Assembly (NCBI GenBank): GCA_918807975.1
Contig: OU964923.1
Location: 29,121,235-29,185,234, forward strand
Direction: 5' to 3'
Length of the DNA stretch: 64,000 nt
Source: Aplidium turbinatum
Lineage: Eukaryota > Chordata > Ascidiacea > Aplousobranchia > Polyclinidae
In this document: positions 13,701 to 22,700 of the stretch, one piece after another
Layout of the letters: every line of letters starts with the position of its first letter
How positions within the stretch are numbered: position 1 is the first letter of the stretch
Program-made: the position numbers and the translations under genes
Notes under the pieces: model-generated
What the model was told of the DNA's origin: nothing
Databases searched by the model: none
Seen by the model: the letters and a program-made list of their open reading frames with translations, nothing else

Positions 13701-14645
13701 TTTTGTTAATTGTCACATATATTTTATTGTTTAGAATTGAAATCGTCGTATTTATTGGGAAGACATTCAGTTGTGCAGTTTAGCACAGCTGAATGTAGAA
13801 TGAATGTAGCATCAGAAACTAAATATTAGGTTGTTTTTATTTTCACCGTTTTTGATGTTCAAAATATCTGGAGTCTAAGGTGAAGAAATTTTTTTGTGCA
13901 AACCAGGAAGCAAAGATTTTAGATTATCATGATGCCACAAGGATGCAAAGGCCGGCCATCGACATTTTGAATACTGGAATTTGACGTGTTGTGGCATCTA
14001 CCTGCTTTCTAGGCCAGAGTTTTCTAAAGTGAAAAAACACTGTTCTAGGCATCAAAGGTTTGGTTACAGAGCCACCGCTGCATCTATCTGGCGCGCATGC
14101 GAAATGTAAGTCATGCTGCCCTGCTACCAAACGATGTTTGTACTGTTCCCGATGACAATTAACCTTCCTTTCCTTTTTTCTAGGAATCAGAAAAGAAGTA
14201 TGAGGAAACCATATCAGTGTACAGAAGCCATTTGCTTATGGCTGTAAAGGTAACCGATTTTGTTTGGCCTTGATGTCCAGTAGTCACCGCTTATTAATCT
14301 CTATTTGGCCCATTTCGAAATTATCATCCGGTTAATAAGCCCGAAATCTTCCGATTCTGAGATAGGGTTATTTTTTGTAAACTGTTAGATTCTGTGGTGC
14401 TTGCTGACTGCGGTTTAGTTCGCTTTTTGTAAGAGGGTAAAAGAAAACAAGCGTTTGGGATGCATTGTATAGTCACGATCAAAAAGTTAAAAATTGCTCA
14501 TACACTATTGAAACAAGTCCGCTTCTTTGCACGACCACCTTAACTTGTGGTATATTTTCAGGGCAAGCTCAACCCAGATGTTCTCACACCGTTGAATGAA
14601 ATTCTTAAGCTTCGAGAAGAATCAAATTCTTCCCACAACTTGTGA
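2932..14645 (+). CDS. RAI14: RAI14/UACA-family ankyrin-repeat coiled-coil protein (3' part)
   Basis: Eighteen exons keep one reading frame: 2932-3020, 5626-5825, 6730-6885, 7548-7701, 8104-8177, 8542-8635, 8934-9298, 9620-9835, 10020-10128, 10215-10267, 10778-10837, 11052-11177, 11593-11720, 12329-12500, 12853-13023, 13542-13679, 14184-14249 and 14562-14645 (TGA 14643-14645). They give about 817 codons: six ankyrin repeats, a Ser/Thr-rich linker, a long coiled coil and a C-terminal tail starting ISVYRSHLL. The tail and domain order match vertebrate RAI14 and UACA, actin-associated cortical proteins. An invertebrate would be expected to carry one pro-orthologue of both, so the symbol is a family label. 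Human RAI14 is about 980 residues, so the N-terminus and perhaps one repeat are missing at the left. The intron after 9835 uses a GC donor; the others are GT-AG. Confidence 0.85.
4318..4494. mobile_element. Short internally deleted relative of the foldback element
   Basis: The ends carry the same TTCGG(T)GAGTCCGA units and the outer ends CGGAATGGCCCG and GTAGCAGACCC that bound the large element at 88-2712, in the opposite orientation. Part of the inner arm (ATTATCGGGTACCGTAGCC) is kept. GTTTTTTG is repeated exactly on both sides (4310-4317 and 4495-4502), an 8-bp target-site duplication. The middle contains a TTAGGG-like stretch at about 4433-4457. Confidence 0.78.
4770..4880 (-). mobile_element. 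Truncated tRNA-derived SINE (core part)
   Basis: Read on the minus strand it has the AAGGCGGCCGAAAGAAAGAA and TTGGCCA blocks seen in the SINE at about 17.2 kb. No tRNA head remains. Confidence 0.55.
5245..5450 (-). mobile_element. tRNA-derived SINE
   Basis: The minus strand shows a box A-like TGGTGCAGCAGATGAGACG, a good box B (GGTTCGATTCCC) and then the CCGCTCACCTCTAC core shared with the SINE at 17.1-17.26 kb. It does not fold into a full tRNA. Confidence 0.7.
5950..6033. repeat. Small hairpin repeat
   Basis: AATGTTCAAAGTGAATG is followed about 45 bp later by its near-perfect inverse complement. It lies in an intron of the RAI14-like gene and may be a miniature element. Confidence 0.55.
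8104..9835 (+). CDS. RAI14: Linker and first coiled-coil exons of the RAI14-like gene
   Basis: Exons 8104-8177 and 8542-8635 encode a polar linker rich in Ser, Lys and Pro. Exon 8934-9298 (121 codons) moves from low-complexity sequence into heptad-patterned helix from about its codon 75. Exon 9620-9835 (72 codons) continues as coiled coil, rich in Leu, Glu, Lys and Gln. The last exon is followed by GCAAGT, a GC-type 5' splice site, after the normal exon end GAG. Without that donor the frame soon leaves coiled-coil composition. Confidence 0.82.
10020..13679 (+). CDS. RAI14: Coiled-coil exons of the RAI14-like gene
   Basis: Eight short exons (53-172 bp) encode about 320 residues of nearly continuous coiled coil dominated by Glu, Lys, Gln and Leu. 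Acceptors have clear pyrimidine tracts (for example before 12853 and 14184) and donors read GTAAGT, GTATGC or similar. Phases run 0-1-0-0-0-2-0-0 without any stop. The exon lengths and composition are as expected for the rod region of RAI14/UACA proteins. Confidence 0.85.
11845..12045 (+). repeat. Interspersed repeat, copy 1
   Basis: It shares the ordered blocks GATTGAGCACTT, CAGTTTGAGC, TTTGGCAAG and a GCCGAAAC-like end finishing in GTCTGCAG with two copies on the minus strand at 49.35-49.80 kb. It looks like part of a retroelement, family not identified. It ends near a (TAA)n run. Confidence 0.55.
14184..14645 (+). CDS. RAI14: Conserved C-terminal tail exons of the RAI14-like gene
   Basis: Two exons (14184-14249 and 14562-14645) encode KKYEETISVYRSHLLMAVKG followed by a segment starting KLNPDVLTPLNEIL. 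RAI14 and UACA both end with an equivalent tail (pattern: x-VIS-V-Y-R-x-H-L-L-x-A-V-x-G, then DED-V and an IL helix). This is the strongest family evidence in the gene. TGA follows after NSSHNL. Confidence 0.88.
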
Positions 14646-14655
14646 TGGTCTATTT

Positions 14656-15100
14656 CAGGGCTACTCAACTGGCGGACCGCGGTCTGAATCCGGACCTTCT
14701 GGGTGTTGAAGGTGGACCTCGGGCTTCTGGAAGAATAACTTCATTGCCACATTTTAGGGCCTCTTTAAACAGATTTCCATTAGAAAAAAACATTTTTTGT
14801 GATTATCCAAGGAGCTGGGGGCTTCGCCCCCAGACCCCCCAACGCTTTGCCGTCTTCTCTAATATGCTATCCACACAGCTACAGTACAAAGAAACACAAA
14901 TACATTTTTTTTCTTTTTTGATTTCTTTGTTCGTGTCAGACAAAAATATTAGTCGTGTTACATACTACCTGAAAAGTGTTTCGGTGCTCGTAGGCTACTG
15001 GTTGTTTAATTTTCGTGGTTGCATATGAAATATTCACCGGACGGCAAAAATACTCAACTTGTCAAAATAGACCTTTGCTAACATTAGTTGAGTAGCCCTG
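14656..15100. mobile_element. hAT-type MITE just 3' of the RAI14-like stop codon
   Basis: It begins CAGGGCTACTCAACTGGCGG and ends TTGAGTAGCCCTG, inverted ends, flanked by the exact 8-bp duplication GTCTATTT (14648-14655, 15101-15108). Copies of the same family lie at 44668-45023 and 54086-54440. It is inserted 10 bp after the stop codon, so it forms most of the 3' UTR if the poly(A) site is at about 15.2 kb. Confidence 0.88.
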
Positions 15101-15204
15101 GTCTATTTATTCTCCAAGGTGCTATTTTCTATTGCAATTTTATTGTGCTGCTTTTGTATGACTTTTTAATGCGTTTTATAACATTGTGATTTTAAATCAT
15201 GGTT

Positions 15205-15210
15205 AATAAA
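15205..15210 (+). terminator. Candidate poly(A) signal AATAAA
   Basis: This is the first AATAAA downstream of the stop codon and past the MITE. It is a plausible 3'-end signal for the RAI14-like transcript. Another AATAAA lies near 15345. Confidence 0.4.
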
Positions 15211-15516
15211 CTATTCGTTTGCTCTATTACGTTACTGTACAATAATTAGCTGTGATCTCCGCTTCTTTTCCCTATTAAAAATGTGTAATGATGACTGTTT
15301 TGAACATTATTAGTACATCATTGTTTTGAAAGCCAAATTGTTAATAAATTATAAAAACTCTCGACAGACGGTTTTTCTACTTCATGGATCCTGTTGCAGA
15401 TTGTTTAGGTAGGCTACTTAACGACCAAACGCGAATTCACAAACCACATTAGCTTCAAACTCAACTTCTTCCAGAGCAGAAAATATCATGTTTAATTGTT
15501 TATTCATTGGAATGAT

Positions 15517-15725
15517 TAAGCCGGCTGCATTGCCGAGTGGTGAGAACCCTGGAACGGCAATCGAAAGGGCGCCGGATCGACACCGCTCAAGAGCGTGTGT
15601 CTTTGGCAGGACACTTAAAGGCATGCCTGAAGGTGGTCACGAAGATTGGCTTCTTCGCCTTCCTGTCCGCTTAATCTAAATCTTCAACCACCGGGCGTAA
15701 GCCTGGATATGACAAACAAACAAAT
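15517..15725 (+). mobile_element. tRNA-derived SINE
   Basis: Box A-like TTGCCGAGTGGTGAG and box B-like GGATCGACACC are followed by a TGTCTTTGGCAGGACACTT block and a (CAAA)n tail. It lies between the two convergent genes. Confidence 0.72.
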
Positions 15726-16205
15726 TAAGCCAATTTGTTGTAGCATTCAAATAGAATGTCGTTCTCACGAGGACTAAGTAACTTCTGTACCGGCAATGGG
15801 AGGACACGATTTTGGTTTATGTTTACCTAAAAGTAATAATGGCATGTGAAATATGTTCAAGTGTCTAACCCCGCGGTAGCGCATAGTTGTGCAAACGTTT
15901 GAAAGTGCTTTCAGACATTGTTTCTTGTGGAAAGACTTTTCACCTCTATTGTTACTTTTACGCAAAGATCGCGAGGTGTCGATGAGTGGACAAGCTACAA
16001 ACATCCATTTTATATTAGTGTTTGTATTAACAAAGACCTCAAGCATCGCAGTTGAAAAATCCGTATTTAGAACGGTACTGTAGCATACAAGAAATTTTTT
16101 TGCAATTCACGTCCCAAAAGAAGAACCGTCGTGATGTTGAAGATTGAATTTCAACGTGATATTATCGTTGAATTTTAGGCTCCATGCATATTTAACTTCA
16201 GAAGC

Positions 16206-16788
16206 TCAAAACGGAAATACGTAGACTCTATCGCTGGGCTTCACTTTTATGGCGGTTTCCCAATTTGGCATGGCCTCGTGGTTTGTAAGCCAGTAGGAGG
16301 GAGACTCATGTTCGTTTGCAACTTTGTTTTGATAAGCAAGGCGGTTCTGATGAGCCCATTGATGATCAACTAAATTGCCGGAACTTACAGCATATTTCAT
16401 TGCTTTCTCTATCTGCTCAAAAAAAATGTTGGGATTTCCTATTGTTAGTTGAAAGACGGCATTGAGAATGGCTGTTCTCGATTTGAAGACAGGAAACATT
16501 TTGCTCAACTTATTGAGCTCCTTCATAGCGTTGCGGTATTGCATCTCCTCCTGCATAAATAAGTTACTTGTAACGTAAAGATATTTCTTTTTTTTACAAC
16601 AACGATTCTTTTAGAAAAAAACTGAAATAAAACAGGCATGAAGTTCTCACCACTTTTATTTCTTTGTCGTCTGTGTCGAGACTATTTTTGGTTGTCATGA
16701 AAGAAAGAAGTGCTGCTTCCACCAGCCTCGCATAAGCTCGAATGACAAAAAAGTTATCCAAGTTTGCAGGAATTTCATCGATAGCAAG
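16206..16788 (-). CDS. ADCY10: ADCY10 last two exons
   Basis: 16651-16788 encodes 46 residues including NFFVIRAYARLVEAALLSF. 16206-16550 encodes 114 residues including YRNAMKELNKLSKMFPVFKS and ending PSDRVYVFPF before TGA. Both are helical, keep phase 0 and join with GTGAGA/CAG sites. The preceding exon at 30873-31091 ends in phase 1 whereas this one starts in phase 0, so at least one exon in the 14-kb intron is unaccounted for, or was lost. Confidence 0.8.
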
Positions 16789-19700
16789 CTGCAATAAAGT
16801 TAACAAGATTTCAAGATCAGCAATAGCCTATCTGCAAATTATTATTAGCTTGATTGAATTGGTCATTTGCGTTTTTCTTCCTTGTAAAAGCAGTCCTGTC
16901 ATGTTTTGTTGCCTTTTATAGTTTATTATCCTTCTTAGTCCTGAAATTAATTTCTAATGATTTTTGATTTTTTTGATTTTCAGAGATTTATAAGCATTTC
17001 TATTTAAGCCTACGATCCAAACATGTGCAATCAGTGGTCCGCGGGCAGCACTGCGGCCCGCCAGGTTGTTCCGTGCGGCCCGCGTGGTGCTCAGCAAAAT
17101 CTTAGAAGTTGGTTCGACTCCCGGCCTATGCTGGTTGTTGACAAACACCGCTCACCTCTACCCAGGGTGTAATAAATTGGGTGGGCGTAATTGCTGAAGT
17201 AAAGGCGGCCGAGAGAAAGGAACTGGCCACTCTACCCTCGTTAGTGTCGAAGGCTTAGTATAATGAGAACCTTATCTTCTCATCCCCCAATGCTTGGATT
17301 CAAGTATGGGACTCACCTTTTTTTTACATCAAAGCAATGGAAATTTTTGCACGCTGTGTTATGTGTAGCCTACAGAAAGATTGCGGTTTGTGATGCAAGA
17401 ATGCTGCGTTGCATAATTTCACAATGGCATTGTACAGTACCGTAGTTGATACTTGATGGAGTTGTTGGTGCTACATAGATAGGCTACTACTACTAGATAG
17501 TCCATTGTTGAAAACGATTTGGTGAACTTTTATATAAACTATGTTAGGGGGAAGCATCAGAATCTTGTCGACCATGCCTTAAAAACCATTTCGCTTTTTG
17601 GAAGCACATGTTGCTGCGAGCAATTTTTCTCTAAGATGAAATATTGCAAAGGAAAGCAAAGAGGCCAACTATCTGACCAACATTTGAAAAGTCAAGTTCG
17701 AGTTGCTTGTAGTTCTGTGAAAGCAAATATTCTTGTTAATCTCACTTTTAACCATTCTTTCCCAGCATATTCATCTTTCGTCCTGAAGTACCAAACTGCC
17801 AAACTTGTACGTGCGTAAAAGTGTTGGGAATCGCCTGAAAAACAAGTTTCCTTTATTGTAGTGGTTCCCAACCGGGGAGAAATTCTTCCCCAGGAAAGAA
17901 TTTCAGGGGAGAAATTTAATTGTAGAATTTTTATTGTCAAGTTGGTATCAAATTTATGAACTAATTGTATCACTAGCAGATAGCCTACAATCCTACATGC
18001 CAGTGGCGTATCCTGGTTGGTTGAGCAAGGGAAGCAATAAAACTCGTGGGGGAATAAAGCGTGCCGAAGGCACGTGTTTTCTAGGGGGGTCCGGGGGCAT
18101 GCTCCCCAGGAAAATTTTTGCAAAATTACACTCAAATAATGAATTATACTGCTTTCTGGAAACACTTTTAGGGTAATTTTTGTATGAAATTTATTAGCAG
18201 ATAAACAGCTATTAACTTATTAAAGGTAGCTCTTACACACGAACGGGCAAAGGGCAAAAATGCGACTATATTTAGAGAACACCAAAAACTCAGCTACAAA
18301 GTCAAGTCTAGCTTAGACCTCACATATCCTGTCTTATTCCAAAGTCTATCCAGCCAGGATAACAGTGTAAAGTCAACATTTGGCTCAAACTTTTGCTTAC
18401 AAGGCCGATATTATAACCATAACAGTGTCCTAGATTTTCTTATTACATAGCTCACTGGCACAACATCCAACAGAGCAGAGTTGCCAGACTATGAAAAAGT
18501 CTTAAAGCCAAAATAATACAAAGAAAAGGCCAAAACAAGGAAAATATTAGACAAAAAAGACCAAATGGATATATTTACCTGTTTCTATCAAAAATAATAA
18601 AATTTACATATATATTTTATAACTTGTAGTGGATTTTAATAAATTGTAGCAAAAATAATTCTGAAAGTAGCCCAAAAAATAGCAAGTTAGCCTATAAAAG
18701 TAGCGGATGAGTTTTGATCCGCCACATTACGAGTATTAAACAAGTATAGAACATGTATTGAACAATGTTGAATATGGTTTCATCTGGTAAGGTTACAATA
18801 TTAGAGAAATATTGATTATTATGCATTTTGAAAAGTTATTTAAAAAAAAACTAATTCGCGGAATTTGGCTAATCTGGCAACCCCGCGACTGGAAGCAATT
18901 TTTAAATCGCTTCCAGCAATTAGTTAAAAGAAACGTAAATTGCGAAAACTTTGCGCTGCTTTTTTCCTTTCTTTCAAACTTGTTTCTTCTTATTGCAAAA
19001 ACGAGAGCAACGGATGCAATACGAATCTTCGCTTCCGTTAGCTTCCAACTTTTTTAAAATTAAAACCGAGTTCAAAATCATACGGGGGGGCATGAGTTAA
19101 AAACCGTTCTAAATCGCATTTAGGTAAAGAAATTACGAAATCGTTTTACTGAAAAATATCAGCTTCTCTTTTTTCAATTTTGACAGGGGAAGCAATGCTT
19201 CCCTTGCTTCCATTGAGGATACGCCCCTGCTACATGCAGTGTTGTACGCGTCAATGAAATAAATTGACGAAGTCAGCGTCAGCGCGAATTGCCTAAAAAC
19301 TTCACGGCGTAAAGTAGGCCTACTGCGTCAGCTCTTAAAGAAATTGACGGCGTCAGCGCTATTTAAGCCAGAATCTCACAAAACCAGGGCCGGATTTAGC
19401 TGATGGGGGCCCGAGGCACTTTTAGATCGGGGGGTCCCCCTGCAAAAATTTTTTTCAAGCCTACGGCGCGAAAAACCACCTCTGCGTCTACAGTAGCATC
19501 AATCCAGCACTGCACAGCATTTTGCAGAAACTTCAAAGGTTAAAAGGAAGAAAAAATAACACAAAATCACATTTTTCCACGTAGGGGGCCCTTCAAAAGT
19601 CGGGGGGCCCGGGGCACCTGCCCCCTCTAAATTCGGGCCTGCACAAAACAGAAGTATTTTAACCAAGTTTAGGCTAAAAATAACTATAAATAAAGAGCAG

Positions 19701-22700
19701 GTATTATGTTTTGAGACTGTAGGCTATTGTAAATAGCTGCTTAGCCTATTAGTTATTTCCTTGTAGAAACACAAGTATAGGGCCTATTTCAAAACGTTTG
19801 TCTGACAATCTGCTGCGTTTGGGACGCATATTGTCCTTTCCAAGTGAAAACATGCGTTCCACCAGCGCAGGGTGGTATTGGTGTGTTGTAGCCTATTTGA
19901 AAAACAGGTCTTGAAAACGTATAGCCTACTCGGAAAGGTATCACTGTTCCAAGTGTGGCTGTAATGGCTTAGCAGTGGCGTAGCTAGGGGAGGGGCGGAC
20001 CGCCCCGGGCGGCACTTTCAGACAGGACGTTTTTTTGTTGTTGACAATGCAAATGTACACGAAAAATAAAAGCAATTCTGTGCTTTTCTCTGTTTATGGA
20101 GCGCTGTTCTTCCTGAAATCAACGACGCACAAGCCACAAGGATAGCCTACCTGCAGACCAAAGGGCTAAGCCTAAATTAGTGTGCACTGAAACTGTCGGC
20201 TTTAAAGAATGGTGTTGTTAAAAGTCGGAGTATTTTAGTAGACGATGCTTTAGCAACTTCAAAGAGTTTATGTAAGGATCTGGGAATCGACACGGACCGT
20301 AGAATTCGGAAGAAAAAGAAAATGCCTGGAGAAGTATCGAGTGGCATACAGCAGAGTATTGAGAGTGAGCTCAAGCAAGAAATGCTCTGCATCCTTGATC
20401 AAATAATTGTTGAATTAACAGAAAGATTTGACCAAGCGTTTAAGCTGGCAAGCAAGTTTGACTTTCTGATTCCTTCAAACTTGCTGAATGAAAATTATCA
20501 TTGTGAATTGGATCATGTGGATGAAGATGTGCAGATGCACGATTTTCTAATTGAGAGAAAGAGGCTGCAACAATTTGTTACTGCTGCTGGTGGATTGACC
20601 AAGGCAAAGTTGGAAGATCCTTTCCGAATTCTGAAATTTATTCAAACGTATAAGCTTGCTGATTCTCTTCCCAGTGTTGTCTTCTCACTTGCGCCCTAAG
20701 TGTAGCAAGCTGTGAACGATCATTTTCTAAGCTGAAGTTGATCAAGAATTATCTCAGAGAAGGCATGAGGTGGGCCAGTTTAGATTGACTGATTTATCAA
20801 TACTCTCCATTGAGCGTGATCTTGCAGATGCGATTAATTTTGATTTGGTAATTGACGACTTTGCACAACGCAAGAGCAGAAAAATTAGCTTTTGAAGTGG
20901 CTCATGCACAGTCTCACTTATGTTACAGAAACTGCTTTAAAATATAAAACAATTACATTTGCAACATAAGCTACTATTTGACTCTTTAAATAAGCTACTC
21001 CACAGTATAACTATTAGGCTAACCAACGTTTGCGTTTACAAAATATTTTACCAGAAACATTGACCAAAGGATATAGAATGAATTAATTTTAATATGAGAA
21101 AATAAATAAGGCGGCCGTGCATTTTCGTTACAGCTGTAGAGGAAAAATTTGAAAGGGAAAACACTTGCAACAAAATATTAGAGCCGAAGGGATATGTAGC
21201 TGTTGTTGAATGAATAAGTGAATGAAGTTTACTGTAATTGCACATTATGTTTGTAAAGTTGTCCATTGGTAATTGATAATGGAATGTTGCCAACAATTTA
21301 GGTGAAATCGATTTACTCTGATAATTCAAAAAAGTATAAAGCTGATTTTGATTATAATCTTGATGTTGCCATTGGTAATTGGGCATCACTAATATTAGCT
21401 GATAATATTTCTTGATTTTCAGTGAAATAGATATTTTCGTTTTACCTTAAGTTACCTTTTACACATCGTTGTTGAATACTGATTAACCATAGTAATCTAC
21501 TGCTGCTGCACTATACAGTACAAACTTTTCAGTAAATTACTTCACAGTGTAGATTTTAACGATCTGTTTAAGCCTGATGCTGCGAATTAGTTGTGGTAAT
21601 ATCGAATTACATTACATTCGCAGCATCAGGCTTAAACAGATCGTTAGAATCTACACTGTGAAGTAAGCAACGATCATGCTGCTAAAAGCGAAACTCAATC
21701 AATTGCATAACCTCCGACTGAGCCACGAAACCCTCGCTTCATCAAAGAAAATGATGAGAATCAGTGAAAAGTTCGGCCGCACCCGTGCTCAAATCTGGTA
21801 CTCAAAAAGCTGCAAGTTCAGAAGCACCTATCCAAAGACGATCAAAAATTTGAAACTACCAGGAATGTTCACGCACCCGTACGGCAAGATGCAATCAGCA
21901 AGGCGGCAAATAAAAGACCTTATCATCTCCTAAATGATCCGTCACTTATACCTGATATCAGCCAACCAAGTAAAAGAGCTATACATACATTCGCAGCATC
22001 AGGCTTAAACAGATCGTTAAAATCTACACTGTGAAGTAAGCAACGATCATGCTGCTAAAAGCGAAACTCAATCAATTGCATTTCAGTAAATGATTTTACC
22101 GTATAGCGCAATAAGGCAGTGTCTATGGAGTCTACAGACGCTTCATGTTTGAAATCGATTTCACACGATCCACCCTTAACCCCCCACAAAAACAAGTCAG
22201 AAAATCTTTGAATTCTACTTATGCGAAACTATAATCCTATCGCTGTGTAAGTTAGACTGGTTTTGCAGAGCTCCGCAGTGCATTTTCTCAGATTTAGATT
22301 TTTTATTAATTGCTGTAACAATATACTACCTACTGTCAGAGATGTACGTATGCGTCGCAAATTCTACGCCGCATACATGCGGCGTAGACTTTTTGTTTGC
22401 GCTAACGCTTGCGGCCACATTTTTTTGGATAGTTTGCGCTTGAGGATGCGCCGTAAAGTTTTCGCGGTTTTTTAGCGCATAGCGTCAACGCATACTTTTT
22501 AATGTCTTAGTTGTTGTTTGCAATTTTTTTTTGTCAAACTGCAAAATGTTAACGTCTTGCAATTGCCCATTGTTCTAGTGTTGTGTCACAGTGTCATCTA
22601 TTGTTCAGTCAGCTGGAGTTTGTTTGTATATCGCACTACTGCCTTTGACGCTAGAGTCCCACGTGGAGACTGAAGTCTTGCAGAAAAAAAGAAAGAATTA

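Noticed and set aside
13905-13960. Possible extra exon of the RAI14-like gene after an ACCAG acceptor
   Set aside because: An open frame starts EAKILDYHDATR but no donor follows in phase, and the flanking exons already join in frame.
17692-18165. 157-codon minus-strand ORF
   Set aside because: It overlaps a hAT transposase tail read on the other strand and a non-autonomous hAT end; no similarity or codon logic of its own.
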